DNA of 64,000 nt from Chrysopilus asiliformis (GCA_964034945.1 OZ035962.1:21609530-21673529); one strand, 5' to 3'; counted from the stretch's first letter, positions 1-12,600 are shown. Notes: generated by a model not told the origin, from the sequence alone. Program-made: numbers and translations.

Positions 1-385
1 GCTATTTTGTGAAAGAAATAAAAAAAATTCGCAAATTTATGTTAATTAGCGAAGAAACATTTAAATCTGAATTTTCCATATGTAAAAAAATTGTCAACCA
101 AATGTGAAGTCGCAATAAATTTGATTTGAATTGTAATTTAATATTGGAATTATGGATTCCAATTTTTTGGAGATTAGTTTAAAAAACATGTTCTTAGATT
201 TCTTTTTAAATGAGGAAAGGGTTTTGCGAAAGTGTCACAAGCGGTCGGAAAGACAAATTTAGCGTGAGGTATTTTATGGACAGCACCTTAAGGGAAGTGC
301 ACATATTTATTGCTTACGCGTATGCTTACAAAAGATTTATAAAAAAGGTTTGCAAACCTAAATTCAATGCATATTGGTTTTAAAC

Positions 386-391
386 TTTATT
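386..391 (-). terminator. Polyadenylation signal AATAAA of the UPF0390 gene
   Basis: TTTATT on the plus strand reads AATAAA on the minus strand about 62 nt past the stop codon at 453. Spacing is normal for a short 3' UTR. The call rests only on the hexamer and its position. Confidence 0.45.
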
Positions 392-452
392 TTGGGTTGA
401 CTGAGTTACATTTGCTACAATTTCTGCTTAATCTAGAAAATATTCCGATTTA

Positions 453-786
453 CTAGCTCGGTGGATTCTTTTGGGTGTGCTTGGCTACCGCATTTTGTGC
501 CTTCGACAATTTTGCTTGCCCGCCGGTAGACGCAATTCGGATTTCCTCTTCCGCTGATTGATTAACCATCTTTGAAACAGCTTGTTTGATTTTATGCGCT
601 TCGGTGACTTTTTGCTTTGCTTTTACAGGTGCATCTTAAAAAATGGTATCGTAAACAAAGGGCTGGAAAAATTGTTTTAAAGTTTAACTTACTGTGTCTC
701 TTGGTGAAAGCACTGCTGCTCTTCTTTTGCTTTTGTTTGATTTTATTTGGCACTTTAACTTTTTGCTTGAGTTTTCCTTGAGGCAT
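453..786 (-). CDS. UPF0390 family small basic protein (Leydig cell tumour 10 kDa protein-like), two exons
   Basis: I assembled two exons: 786-693 (31 codons plus 1 nt, starting MPQGKLKQKVK) and 634-453 (ending KNPPS then TAG), joined across a 58-nt intron with donor GTAAGT and acceptor TTTTTTAAG. The product is 91 aa and strongly lysine-rich. The N-terminal M-P/A-Q-G-K start, the basic first half and the later helix with KLSKAQNAVAKH are the pattern I know from UPF0390 proteins (human C19orf53 is about 99 aa). The family's molecular role is poorly defined; the basic composition suggests a nuclear or nucleolar protein, which is inference. It is divergent from the cyclophilin gene at 1376. An AATAAA on the minus strand lies about 62 nt beyond the stop. 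Confidence 0.75.
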
Positions 787-1375
787 TTTTCTCGAAAATA
801 TTTTAACCAATCTACAAAAACAATAACAAAGAATTTAACTGTCAAACGAACACGTGGGATGTTGATTACCGTGGATTATTACCGTGTTGTTACCGCTGAT
901 TATCGTGGATTACTGTTTTTTTTTTGTTCTACAAAACTTCAATTATTTAATAAACTTTGGTTTTCAATTTTGTATTCAGTTTGTGACCAAAAAAGATGTA
1001 ATATTTCGCATTTTTTATCCGATGAAAAACACTAAAAAGGGGTAAATATTGGCTAAAGTTCTATGATTTTATCGAAAGCAATAGCATTATCGCTCTAATA
1101 TTATGTCCTCTATGAGATTTTCGTGTTGCCACCTTTTAGAAACAGAATTTGACATTTGTTTGACATTTCTCCGAAGTGTGGAGCGAATTTGAACTGTTTG
1201 AACCCCACAGACGAGTCATGTCTGTTTTTGTTTTGCGTGAAAAGTTTGTTTTTGCGCTAATTGGGGTATTGAATTCATAAAATTTACCGAAAAACCTAAT
1301 TTTTATTGTTATTAAATTGAAGAAATCATTGAAAACTCCCAGCACAGCTCTCCATTTGTACAATCATTGCTAAAC
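787..1375. promoter_or_regulatory. Shared upstream region of two divergent genes
   Basis: This stretch of about 590 bp separates the start codons of the minus-strand UPF0390 gene and the plus-strand cyclophilin-40 gene. It holds no convincing coding sequence. A short direct repeat around ATTACCGTG occurs near 863-900. I see no clear TATA box, so a bidirectional promoter is inferred from gene arrangement alone. Confidence 0.4.
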
Positions 1376-4300
1376 ATGCCGAAAGAGCCTACGGATACAT
1401 CCAATCCAATAGTTTTTCTGGATATAAAAATTGAACAGGAAAGAGGTATAAAAACATTACATTCTTGAAAATGCATTTTTAGTCTCTTGCAGGTATTGTA
1501 GCAAATGTTAATATTAAGAACATGTATAATATGTATGGATAAATTCTAGCGTTTTATTAAATAATTTTCCCAGTCAACAATTTGTTGATTTGTAGCAACA
1601 AAACAACATCGTTGACTTAAAAGTTATCAGAGTAAACTTTATTGTATAGTAGTCCCTTCCGCGCTTTATTGCGCTACCAATTTGCCAAGGAAAATATTGC
1701 GTTTTTGGTGCCCTGGTCGAGCACATTTTGCGCCTAGGGGGAAATCCACTACTGGTAATTTTTATGTCGGATATGAAAAATATGTAAGTGTACATAATTC
1801 GGATTGTTGCGGGTGGAGCGGCAGAGGTAAGGGATAGGTGAGGGGTAAGGGGTTGGTGAGAGGTTGAATTAGGGGTTTGGGAGTTGGTGAGGGGGTGAAT
1901 TAGGGGTTTGGGGGTAGGGGTGGGAGGCGGGGGAATTTTGAAGATCCATAAGTAACAAGCGGATAAACAAATGCTCCAATTAAATCTCAAAAACGAGAAG
2001 TGAATCCAGCCAAACTACTTCCAGATTCGGATGCCTAAAATGACTGAATTTTTATTGTCCCGTTTAATTCAAAGATTGTTACACATTTTACATGTTATGG
2101 TCTGTACAATTAGTTTTTCGTTTCCATGGATATTTCGTTATATGGAGATTCCACTTTACAAAAATTTATTTGCAAGCTGACCGAAAAAATCTTATTATAC
2201 GATGGCACAAGCAAACATAAATCAAGATTTGGGAAAATCGTTGATATGTTAGAGGCTGTCCGTACAACACGTCACACAGTTATGATGGAAGCGGTATGTA
2301 GTAAGATGCCGGCGGTATTAAAAAATCTCATACAAAAATCGGGAAAAAGCTTGACGAGGAGGAGAGGGCCCGAAAAAGAGGAAAGTAGTGTATTTTATGG
2401 ACAGCCCCTTATCAAGTTATTTTCCCGCGAAGAACACCATGAACAATTTCTGAAATTTTAGATTGAATTTTTACAATTCAATGAAATATATTTTGTCATC
2501 ACATCATTACATCACATTTTCTTTACTAAAACAACAAGGGTTGGCTTTTAACGTGCACGACAAACCCTTTCTCATTTGAACTTTTGGTGTGCGTAAAACC
2601 CTCATCACACCTAAGTTCAAAAAGTCCTAAAATTGGATTAATGTGGAAAAAAGATAGAATCGCCTGTGGAAAAGAGATAGGACTATTGACATGAAAACTG
2701 CACGAAAATTCGGACAGAGAAAATGGTTTTATTTTGAAAAGTCGGACAGAGGAAATGGCGTTTGTTTTAAAATCAAAGTTAAAATCAAAGTTTGGTCTTA
2801 AAACTTAAGATCATGAATTTTGAAAGAGAAGCGAATTTTATCGTGTCGCGCTCTTCTGATAAATATATTCTCACAATTTACTATTTTAAGTTGAACGTTA
2901 AAACCATTTGAACTTAGGTGTGATAGGGCTTTAACTAAAGGTTTGATTGCTTATTCATACATCGCCCTCTCAGAAAAACAATGTATACATAGCTATTTCC
3001 AAATATTTTGTGCTTTGCTATTTGCTAGAATTGAATGCATTAAAATAGAAAAACAAAATTAAATTCTATTTCGTCAACTTGGATGGAGTCGAAAATTCTT
3101 TTCAGTGCTATCTTTAGAAAACAATTCAATATTGGTTTCAGATTTCTTATTATTTTTGTAAATTTTCAAACATTTATAGTTGGCCGTATAATAATTGAAT
3201 TGCGAAAGGATGTCGTCCCACGAACAGCTGAAAATTTCCGTGCTCTGTGCACTGGGGAGGCGGGTATCGGAACATGTGGCAAACCAATGCATTACAAGGG
3301 GGTCATGTTCCATAAAGTTCAGAGAGTCTTCATGGCCCAGAGTGGCGACGTAGTGAAAAACGATGGATCCAGTGGTGAAAGTATCTATGGGCCGATATTT
3401 GAGGACGAGAATTTTATTCTACACGTTAGTTAATTACTGGCAATTAAGTGGAAAAATTGTTTGCTAACAAGCATTTTTTTTATTTATTTTTCATGTTTTC
3501 CAATTGGTTTTGGTTATTTTCTAATAGCATGAAGAAGGTGCCGTCAGTATGGCGAATTATAGCCAGCCAAACACTAATAACTCACAATTTTTCATCACAT
3601 CTGTAAACTGTTCGCACTTGGATGGTACAAATGTCGTGTTCGGATACGTCCTTAGAGGACTGGGAATTATTAATGAGATGGAACAATACACAACTGACGA
3701 AGGTGTTCCATCGAAAGTAAATTTTTCGAAATAATTCCAGTTCTTTGAAAATATTTGATATAAAAATGATGTTTGATTTTAGGAAATTGTAATCGAAGAG
3801 TGTGGAGAACTTCACCCAGGAGACAATTGGAATTATTGTGACAAGGATGAAACTGACGACACTCTGCCACCCTTCCCACTCGATTGGAAGCGATACAATG
3901 ACGATCTTAGGGTGTGATATAAATTTATTATTCTTAGCTTGTAAATTATTAAATTCAAATTCATTAATCAAATTGTCATCTTTTGATATTTTATGATGTT
4001 TTTGTATTTAAAAAAAGATTATTTATGAGTGTTTTTTGTTATCGTTTAGGTGAATGAAATGACGGATGTACTTAATTCGATCAAAAATTCTGGAAATGTC
4101 TTCTACGCAAAGAGAAACTTTGTTGAAGCCCGACGAAAGTACCGAAAATCACAGAGATATTATAATAATTTTAAGAATAAGCTAAAAACAAACGAAGAGC
4201 GTTCTATATTAGAACAGTTTTATTTGATAAATTGCATAAATTTAGCTGCTGTTGAACTTCATATGGATGATATTCCAAGCGCAAAACTTTCCTGTTCTGA

Positions 4301-4625
4301 GGTAAGTTTAATTAATACTTTTCGATTTACAAATTAAATATTTTTTTAAAGATGCTGATAATTTTCGGTTTGCAAATATTTTAAAATAATCGAAAATTCT
4401 TTCCAGGCATTGAGAATTGAACCGAATAACGTGAAAGCGCTTTACCGAAGAGGTCAAGCCGATGTAAAACTGAAAAACTATGAAGAAGCAATTGATGATC
4501 TTCGAAAGGCGCTAAAATTATCTCCCGAGAACAAAAATATCCTAAAAGAATTAAATAAAGCGAGGGTTTTGCTGAGAGAGTATCACGGCCAACAGAAGCA
4601 TGCTCTCCGAAATTTATTTAAATAA
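1376..4625 (+). CDS. Cyp40: Cyclophilin-40: peptidyl-prolyl cis-trans isomerase with TPR domain, six exons
   Basis: Exons by splice sites: 1376-1445, 3180-3424, 3528-3716, 3783-3911, 4050-4301, 4407-4625, total 1104 nt, 367 aa, the usual length for cyclophilin-40. The start ATG at 1376 gives [20 protein letters not shown], which joins [20 protein letters not shown] across a 1.7-kb intron. Residues about 10-180 are the cyclophilin domain ([29 protein letters not shown]). Residues about 215-340 hold three TPR helical pairs ([41 protein letters not shown]), which in this family bind the C-terminal EEVD tail of Hsp90. Lys69 sits where most cyclophilins have catalytic Arg (FHR), and His135 sits at the cyclosporin-contact Trp position, as in human Cyp40. 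Likely a cytosolic co-chaperone; isomerase activity may be reduced. Confidence 0.93.
1811..1933. repeat. G-rich minisatellite in intron 1 of the cyclophilin-40 gene
   Basis: The plus strand is nearly all G with some T and A, built from degenerate units such as TGAGGGGT, GAATTAGGGGTTTGGG and GTTGGTGAG. The unit around AGGGGTTTGGG is present twice about 35 bp apart. Runs of three or more G are dense enough for possible G-quadruplexes on the strand with the same sense as the cyclophilin transcript. Confidence 0.8.
2595..2932. repeat. Inverted-repeat element (MITE-like) in intron 1 of the cyclophilin-40 gene
   Basis: Two arms of about 28 bp face each other: the left contains TCACACCTAAGTTCAAA and the right its reverse complement, TTTGAACTTAGGTGTGA. 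Between them lies non-coding AT-rich DNA with two copies of a motif TCGGACAGAG(A/G)AAATGG. No target duplication could be fixed. A related arm-like sequence just upstream (2530-2595) suggests the element may be longer or compound. Confidence 0.6.
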
Positions 4626-4743
4626 ATTTCATATTTTTTTTTAAATTATTGTTTGTCAATCCGTATATTTGTATGAGGAAACTAACTGGAAAAGTGCAAA
4701 TTTTATTAAATTGTTATAAATTTTTGTAGTTTATATTTTGTGT

Positions 4744-4749
4744 AATAAA
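4744..4749 (+). terminator. Polyadenylation signal AATAAA of cyclophilin-40
   Basis: An AATAAA lies about 120 nt past the stop. Another AATAAA overlaps the stop codon at 4621-4626, so either could be used. Confidence 0.4.
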
Positions 4750-5102
4750 TTGTGCTTTATTTGTGCTTGCAATGAATATTTTGAATTTGGTGTGAAATTT
4801 TTTTTACATGCCGTTACTAAATGGTTGCAAAATATAAAAAAGCGTACCGTATTTGTTTGTTAAAAAAAAGAAAACTGCTGAAATGAATACGCTGTATAGT
4901 GCCAGTTAAGTATCAGAAAAGTATCAGTTAAGTATCGTAACAGTGATTTTATTAGACATCTAGTTTCTGAAAACATGATATTAACACAATAAGGACAGAA
5001 GCATCCAAATCCGCAAAAAAGTAAGTTTGAGCAAAAGCCTATCAAACATTTTAATGACATTTAGTCTCGAAATTTAATTGTCCATTATAATACAAATATT
5101 TC

Positions 5103-6046
5103 AGTAGGGTAGGAGCGGGAATGTTGAATTATCGGGCATGTTGAATTATTGTCAAATTTAAAAAAAACTATCCAGTAATTTTTTTTGAAATTTTAGTATA
5201 TTGGTAGTATTAATGTCCTCTACTTGCCATAAAATTTTGACAGCGATACCTTATTTATATCGTAAGTGACAGGAATATGTGTGTTTTTGGCTCTAAAAGT
5301 AAATATTAGACTATACAGTGATTTACCCATTTCTCATACAAATTTTTCTCAATCTGGAAATTTTTTGTATTAAAAGTGTTGTGCAATACCTCTAGAATAA
5401 AAAAAACCTCGTGGGACATTCAAATTTATTGTTTTTGTGATTTTTCTAAGAGAAACTATCAAAAAAGTGGATGCGGGTAAGTTGAATAACGACTTGGCGG
5501 GCAAGTTGAATCATTTTTTTCTTACGTATTTTTTGGTTTTTTGACGTTGGTTTCACATTTCCTTTGTTCTTTTATCAATTTTTGTTTGTTTCTTGATGAT
5601 TTTTTACATTTTTTATAAAAACGCAGCAGGAAAACAATCAAAAATTGGTCAACTAAAAAAACCAAATAAGCGATTAACTAAATTGTAAATTTCATTTTTT
5701 TTTCATATTTACATTATATAATGTATATTAACATTTTTTTGCTTAATAAAATACTTTATTTCATTCTTTTTTTTCTTAAGAAATAACGTTTTTTCATTCT
5801 TAAGTATGAAAACTTACAATTATTCAACTTACCCGCACCACTTGCAAATCGGCGGGCATGTTGAATCACCCTTTAAATTGAGCTGGAGGGCAGTTAATAA
5901 AACATTTAAAAAAAATTTCTTCCATGAAATGTAGTCAAGGAATCCCTCTATCGAATGGCTTAACCATTGGAGCGATATGTGACTTTATGTGCGCGCTACA
6001 ACCTAAATTCTAAAAAGTAATTCAACATGCCCGCTCCTACCCTACT
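5103..6046. mobile_element. Non-autonomous DNA transposon with repeated GCGGGCATGTTGAAT motifs
   Basis: The ends are near-perfect inverted repeats of about 29 bp beginning AGTAGGGTAGGAGCGGG, differing at one clear position. Seven copies of a motif close to GCGGG(C/T)A(T/A)GTTGAAT lie inside, in both orientations, near 5112, 5132, 5473, 5497, 5820, 5849 and 6021. There is no open reading frame of note. Such subterminal repeats are usually transposase-binding sites. No clear target duplication is visible, so the superfamily is not assigned. The element lies between the cyclophilin gene and the 3' end of Gr copy A. Confidence 0.75.
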
Positions 6047-6631
6047 ACTACCACCTACTACTCTATGAAAATTTCTGAAAAATAATAGATTAGAATTCAT
6101 ACAGTTTGAAACTTTTTTTTTCATTCAATTTTCAAGTGAAACAATAAACCAAATTAAGGTCAAAATATGAATAGAAGGTATTTGTATAGATTTTGTTGCA
6201 TACATCTAAGCAAATATTCTAGAAAATCAAAATTTAAAGTTAAACGAACCGAACTTCAAGTGCGATCTTAATAATGCACTTTAACTTGGAAAAGTTTTAG
6301 TTTTGACTTCATAAGAAAAATTGAAAAATTTTAAAATTGTTTTTCAGTTGATTTTCATATAAAAGCGATTTTCAAAAAAAAAAAAAACTAATACTATATA
6401 AAAATGGTTACAAAGATTTAACTATTTTCGGTGTTTGATTTCGGTTTTAAAAACATATATATACTAATCGGGTGTTAAAATATCAACAAAAAAAGTATTT
6501 ATAAAAAAACATTAGTTTTTAATAATTTCTAATTTTATTCACTATAATTATTTAACAATCTTTGATGCGTAATTGTTATATTTTTTTCAATATTTTGCAG
6601 CACATGATTTTTTTAACTCGTTAACATTAAT
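6047..6631. other. AT-rich intergenic DNA, no gene seen
   Basis: This is very AT-rich spacer with homopolymer runs between the element at 5103 and the polyadenylation signal of Gr copy A. I see no coding potential or RNA gene. Confidence 0.6.
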
Positions 6632-6637
6632 TTATTT
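6632..6637 (-). terminator. Polyadenylation signal AATAAA of Gr copy A
   Basis: TTTATT on the plus strand reads AATAAA on the minus strand about 20 nt after the stop codon of Gr copy A. Confidence 0.4.
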
Positions 6638-6655
6638 TTTTACTGCACGCTAAGT

Positions 6656-9600
6656 TCAACCACACAATGGTGGAAGAATTTTATCTCGGCTGTTTTCATT
6701 AAATTGCAAGATCACAAGTTCATAAGTCACAATTGTTCCTGCCATCTGAAAGAAAAAAGTCTTTACATTAAGAGAATTCGATATGCTAGAAATGTTTTGA
6801 TTTACACCAAATAGAAGAGCTCTCGTAAAATTAAAAAATCCCATAGCTGTAAGGGCAATTGTTTCAGTGCTCAGTTGGAAAAGAAGACGGTCAATCTAAA
6901 CAAATAAACAAGAGGTTATAAAGGCAATAAGTCCAGAAGTAATACAATTTTTCAAAAAATCGCCCAATCGACTTTCTCAAATCGCAAAATTTGCGATTTT
7001 TTTAAAAAGATTGTCGTAAAATAGCGAAAAAGATAGCTCAATTCGTGATAAAACGTCCAAATTGGTATTCCTGTCTTCGAGGAATAACAAAAGTATGGTT
7101 CCTTACTCCTGACGATCGAAGCCCTAACAAAATTCGGTGTCCTAAATTTTCTAAATTTGTTGTGGAACCCAAATTCGTAGATACGTCCATGGTAATCTAG
7201 ACATTTATTTAGTTAATTTCGTGAACATACCGATTTAGTAATTTAGTTAATCTAGAGGTGGTTTCACCACTGCTGGATAAGTTTTATCTAGCAACTAAAT
7301 ATCTGTCATATGCTTATGTCTACGGCACAACACTGAGACAAAATAAAACTTATCCTGCTGTGGTGAGGCCCTAAATCAACTAAATCCATTTGATTCTACT
7401 TTTCAGATACGTAGCTTAACTTCAGTTAAGTAGCTTAACAACTTGATCTCACTAAATACTAAGGAAGCCATTTACAAATCTGAACGTGTGATTTTTAGTC
7501 AAGTTCATTAGCTGTCAAGTTAATTTCCCGACAGGTTGTTTCGTTGGAGCGAAGTTTGTTGGTGGCTTTGAAATTTTAAATCTTCACTTTATAAAGGGTG
7601 GTTAAATTTTAAGGGCCGATGTTGAATGTGAACCACACCTAAACGTCAAGTTTTTTTCTGCATTTCATTTGACATTTCTCAATTTCAGACTAACTCAATT
7701 TGAACCATGGAAAGATACACAATCGAGCAACGCGTTAAAGTTATTCAGGCTTATTATGAAAATGGGCGTTCAAATCAAAATGCATATCGTGCACTTCGTG
7801 ATTTTTTCGGTCAATTTAATCGTCCAAATGTGCGTACAATCGGAAAAATCGTGCAAAAATTTGAGCAAACCGGGTCTGTAGGAGATGTGAAAACACCAGT
7901 GCATGCTCGTACAGCTCGTACTGCAGAAAATATTGCTGCTGTTCGCGATAGTGTGGCTGAAGAGCCGTCCACCTCAACTCGTCGTCGTGCCCAACAATTG
8001 CACCTCCCACGCTCGTCGTTGATGAACATTATGCATAAAGATTTGCATTTACACGCTTACAAGGTGCAATTGACTCAAGAACTAAAGCCTCTTGACCATT
8101 TCAAGCGTCGTCAATGGTCAGAATGGTGGCAAGAAATGGCAACAGTGGATGATCAATTTTCGAAGAAAATCATCTTCAGTGATGAGGCACATTTTCACCT
8201 CAGTGGATTCGTCAATAAGCAGAACAGCCGCATTTGGGCGAATGATAATCCAAGAGTGATTGTCGAAAAACCAATGCACCCACAAAGAGTGACTGTTTGG
8301 TGCGGTTTATGGGCTGGCGGCATCATCGGGCCGTATGTGCACGATATGCATTTTGATTTGAACGCCCATTTTCATAATAAGCCTGAATAACTTTAACGCG
8401 TTGCTCGATTGTGTATCTTTCCATGGTTCAAATTGAGTTAGTCTGAAATTGAGAAATGTCAAATGAAATGCAGAAAAAAACTTCACGTTTAGGTGTGGTT
8501 CACATTCAACATCGGCCCTTAAAATTTAACCACCCTTTACAAATAAGCAAGCGATCTGTTTATAATAATCTACGGAATTTAATGGACATATCGGGATTTT
8601 GTTGTCTTGCGTTGAACTCTGTTCATCTTGACAAACAACTCACTAATACACTAATGTACTTATGTCCGGGCACTTTTGAGCTACTAAAGCACTTAAAAGC
8701 GAGTTAATCACTTGCTACTAGACTAAATGCTTCTATAGTCTTCTTCATCTCTCGGTAAAAATTCATCAGTGGAAAACTGGAAAATTTCTTTTGATTAAAT
8801 TTCTGTTTCGAAAATATTTCAGGTAAAATACTTAATTTCTAATATCAATTTTATGCTTTAGATAGGAACTATTTCAGAATTGGAAGTTTCACGTTAACAA
8901 AAACCTTTTGTCGTTTTCAATTCATAAAAATGTAACATTTTTGGCTGCGGGGTGATAGAATTATGGTCTCCTTATGATTTGGAGGTCATGCATAACGGTT
9001 AGATTTGTAAACATCTACTCGGGATGACTTTTTGTGTGGACCGAAAAAACTTTTTTAGCTTCGAAGAAAATCCCGGCGAAAAAGGAAAATCGAATAAAAG
9101 AAAACAAATCCCAATAATGTTATTCCGCTTTCAATGTATCTTCTTAAAGGTAACAACAAAAGGGTATTTAATTCAACCTTTATGGGATGAATATCTTGAT
9201 ATAGAAATTTCTTATTCACGATCTAAAGGAACAAAGATGTTATATTCCATGAATACACAATCGGCATCCAAATGATTTCACAATTGAACCAATTGATCAA
9301 TATGTTTCTACATTTTTTAATGTATAAAAATATTTTCATAGATACTAGAAGAATTTTCTTCATACAAAAGATTAACATTATTCGGTAATGTGGGTTAGTA
9401 GAGATTACTAAACTAAAAGAAAACATATCTTAAAGGTAGTGGCCGACCGAAATTTCGATTTCTTGTTGCTACCAAAAATTAGAGTTTTATATACTTTGTA
9501 TAAGGAAGTAAAAATGGAATAATTTTTCGCACAACTTGTCCCCAAATGTAAGTTAAATCGGTATAGTCTTCTGCCCCAGATGCAAAGAACGAAAAATGTT

Positions 9601-12600
9601 AATTTCAAAAAAATTTTTAAGGCCAAAATTCACAGTTCTGATATTGAAGTAATTGAAATACCTGACTGGACTTCCTTAGACGAAGTTTCATATCAATTTC
9701 TCAAATATTTTTAAAATTTTTCTACTTAAATTGCATACAACTCACTCAGAAAAATTGAATAAGAGTCGTTGACTTGCATGCAGTAATTAGCTTCCTGCGG
9801 GGAAATTTAGTCTATGCTAGGCGCCAGTTCACCTGCGCTAAGAAAAATAAAAATGTGTCAACCTCTGGTGAAGGAAATTCAAAAATTAAACCTGCAGCAA
9901 GGAGCTGCACGGATTGACATGAGATAGGTCTTTCGAGTAAGTAATGCCATATAGTGGATAACTCTTGTTGTGCATTTACTATTGCAAATGCGAATGGTTT
10001 TCGACTGTGATTCAAATGAATGGACATTTGTTTTGTTTTTTGAATTTTTTGCCTTTAGCAGTCGTGAAAGTTTTTTCTGTTAAACCTGAATTAGGTCCAG
10101 TACAACTGTGGCACTGTGTTATCACCGTGAAGGTTCATGTTTCGGGCTCAGGTTTAACAGAAAAAACTTTCACGACTGCTAAAAGCAATAAAAACAAAAC
10201 AAATGTCCATTCAGTGGATAACTTTGTCTGCCTGCTACAGGCCAGAGTTGACTTGTCAAAAAATTGACTTGTATCAGCTTTATTATGTTTCTGAGTTTAT
10301 TATACGAAAATTATTATTGTGCCTTAAAAATTGTTAGCTTAATGCCAATATGGTCATAATCACTTTAACCGCCCTATAATTTATTTTTGCGAAAACATTT
10401 TTACAAGTAATTAATAAAAATTTCATTATGTGATGAAAACTGGCTACAGATTATTCCTTTATTAATTATGTCAATATAAAAGTTACCGTGTCATGAAAAC
10501 TGGAGTTTAATTACATGACTAATAATTATCCTTGGCAGTAAAATAATAAATTTATGTTACTTATTTTTACGATTTCTGCGAATCTGATTAAAATCCATAG
10601 ATTCGGATTGATAAAGTATGTAGTATATACCATAGGCGTAGCTATAGATGTATCATAGGAGAGGGGGCCTAAGTGTAAAACATGGCTGTCAAACTCTATT
10701 ACCACCAAGGGCAACATTAAAAAAAATACGGTAGGAGTTCTTTAATATTAGCACTGAAATTTCACTCAAAAGTTTACACACCATTAAAACATAAAAGGAA
10801 GTAACAAGCCGCAGTCGAGATGTTTTAAAAAATCTGCCCTGGACGCGGAATTTTTTGAAAATGAGCCACAGGTGAACTGTTTCACGTGCCAGATCTAAGA
10901 ATATATCTTTAAGTTGAAAAATACACTATATTTTATTTTATTGTAGTCATCAGACTATTCTAAACTGCAAGGCTGCACGGCACGGCTTCCGATTGGTGAA
11001 AGGTAAATGTTGTGTTTCTCATTGATTAAAATTGCGGCCCGCAAAGGCAAAGCGGCATCCGAAACCTGCATTTAATGTCCCTCACTTTCTAAAAAAATGA
11101 TAAATAACATTGTTGTCTATACTTGAAGACCGATCAGAGAGAAGATGAGTGTCTGCATTTTTGTTTGTGAAGACGAGCTAGCCCAGTTAGCGCGGTATTA
11201 CACACGGCAACTTTCGGGCTTACTTAAGCCGATTTTCGGGAGAAACGACTGAGGAGGGAAAAGTTGCCACTCGAAATCATGGCTTATCGACAATGTGAAC
11301 CGGCGTGTGAACCGGTTTGGGAAAAGTAGTAGGCAGAAATCATTTTCGTTCTGACCGTCAGCAGGTAAAGATCTTGGGAAGTATATGAGCAGCAGCAATT
11401 TCAATGGTTTGAGTCCACACACACCCATGTAAACTTGTGTAGCATATGCAAACAGGATTGGCTATTTAAGCCACAAGTGTAAGCACATTGGCTTATTAAG
11501 CCCAAAAGTTGCCGGCTTACTTAAGCCAAGTGTATTACCGGACTTAGACGATCTTGTGATTTTCACTGCTTAAAGGTGGAAACCGATCGTTCAGCAGACG
11601 ATGTTGGTTGGAAAGCGTAGCAAAATTTTCAAAACTTGGTGTACTCGCAAAAAAAAAACTTTTCACTAAGTTTCTCTAATATTTTGATTGCAGTAGAATC
11701 ACAGCTGATTGCTTTCCATTTTTGAACCAAATATCGTATTCATTCAACAAACCTTCCAGATTTTCGTTTGGCTGGTACATCTGTTGTATCTCTTTCAGCC
11801 ATTTCCTCGCATTGATTTTTTTTTAGAAATTTTGATTCTCAATTGGGGGCGTTTGAACCCCCCAAACCCGCCCTTTTATATACGCCCATGGAATGTACAT
11901 AAATCAGTGAAATTTTTATAGCATTTCTTTTCTTCCGCGACATTTATTGCGTGACCAAAATTTACTATTGTTGTAGACAGTTTCAGAAGGTCACTTGAAG
12001 AGGGATGGTAAAATGCCGAACATGAAACATTAGTTAACAAAATTTCACGTGAGGTATTCCTGGAGATGATGAATTATAAGTGTTGTATTTGATCCTATCT
12101 ACTCGATTTTTATAGTATTAAGGTTTGAAGCGATAAAGCTTCCTTTTGGATATTTTTAACTACTTTGGCCTAAAATGAAAATTAAGTTTTAAATTACATA
12201 TATCTGGATTTTTTCATAGAACGCGAATTGACCTCCAGTAGACCGAAGAAATTATCAGTGAAAACTAGAAAGCTTGAATTTGAAAATTAAGAATTTCAAA
12301 TCATTTTCAATATTGAAAATAAAATTATATCAGCTTTTCCCCACCTTTTACGCATTGAAATAACATTTTTGATTTTTTAACGATCCCAAAAAATGCTTTA
12401 ATTATTAATATTTAAATGTAAGGCTAATAATTGATTCTCCGTTATTAAAGTCAAAAAGTCTTCATTTAAACTTTTCAATTTCTAGGCTGGTGACAACAAT
12501 TAAGATGGTCTGACTCTTAGTCCCATTCTTGAAATATTCCTTCAGCTCAATTTGATAATGCTCTCGTTGGTGGGTTAGATGAGGGATAAAAGCGTAAAGA

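Noticed and set aside
2126..2461. 111-codon frame inside the first intron of the cyclophilin gene ([14 protein letters not shown])
   Set aside because: No family resemblance; its end runs through a TTTTATGGACAGCCCC transposon tip seen elsewhere in non-coding DNA, so it is probably decayed repeat.
3083..3179. In-frame ATG upstream of the cyclophilin exon 2 ([11 protein letters not shown])
   Set aside because: This is intron sequence before the TTTATAG acceptor. The exon at 1376-1445 supplies the correct conserved N-terminus and phase.
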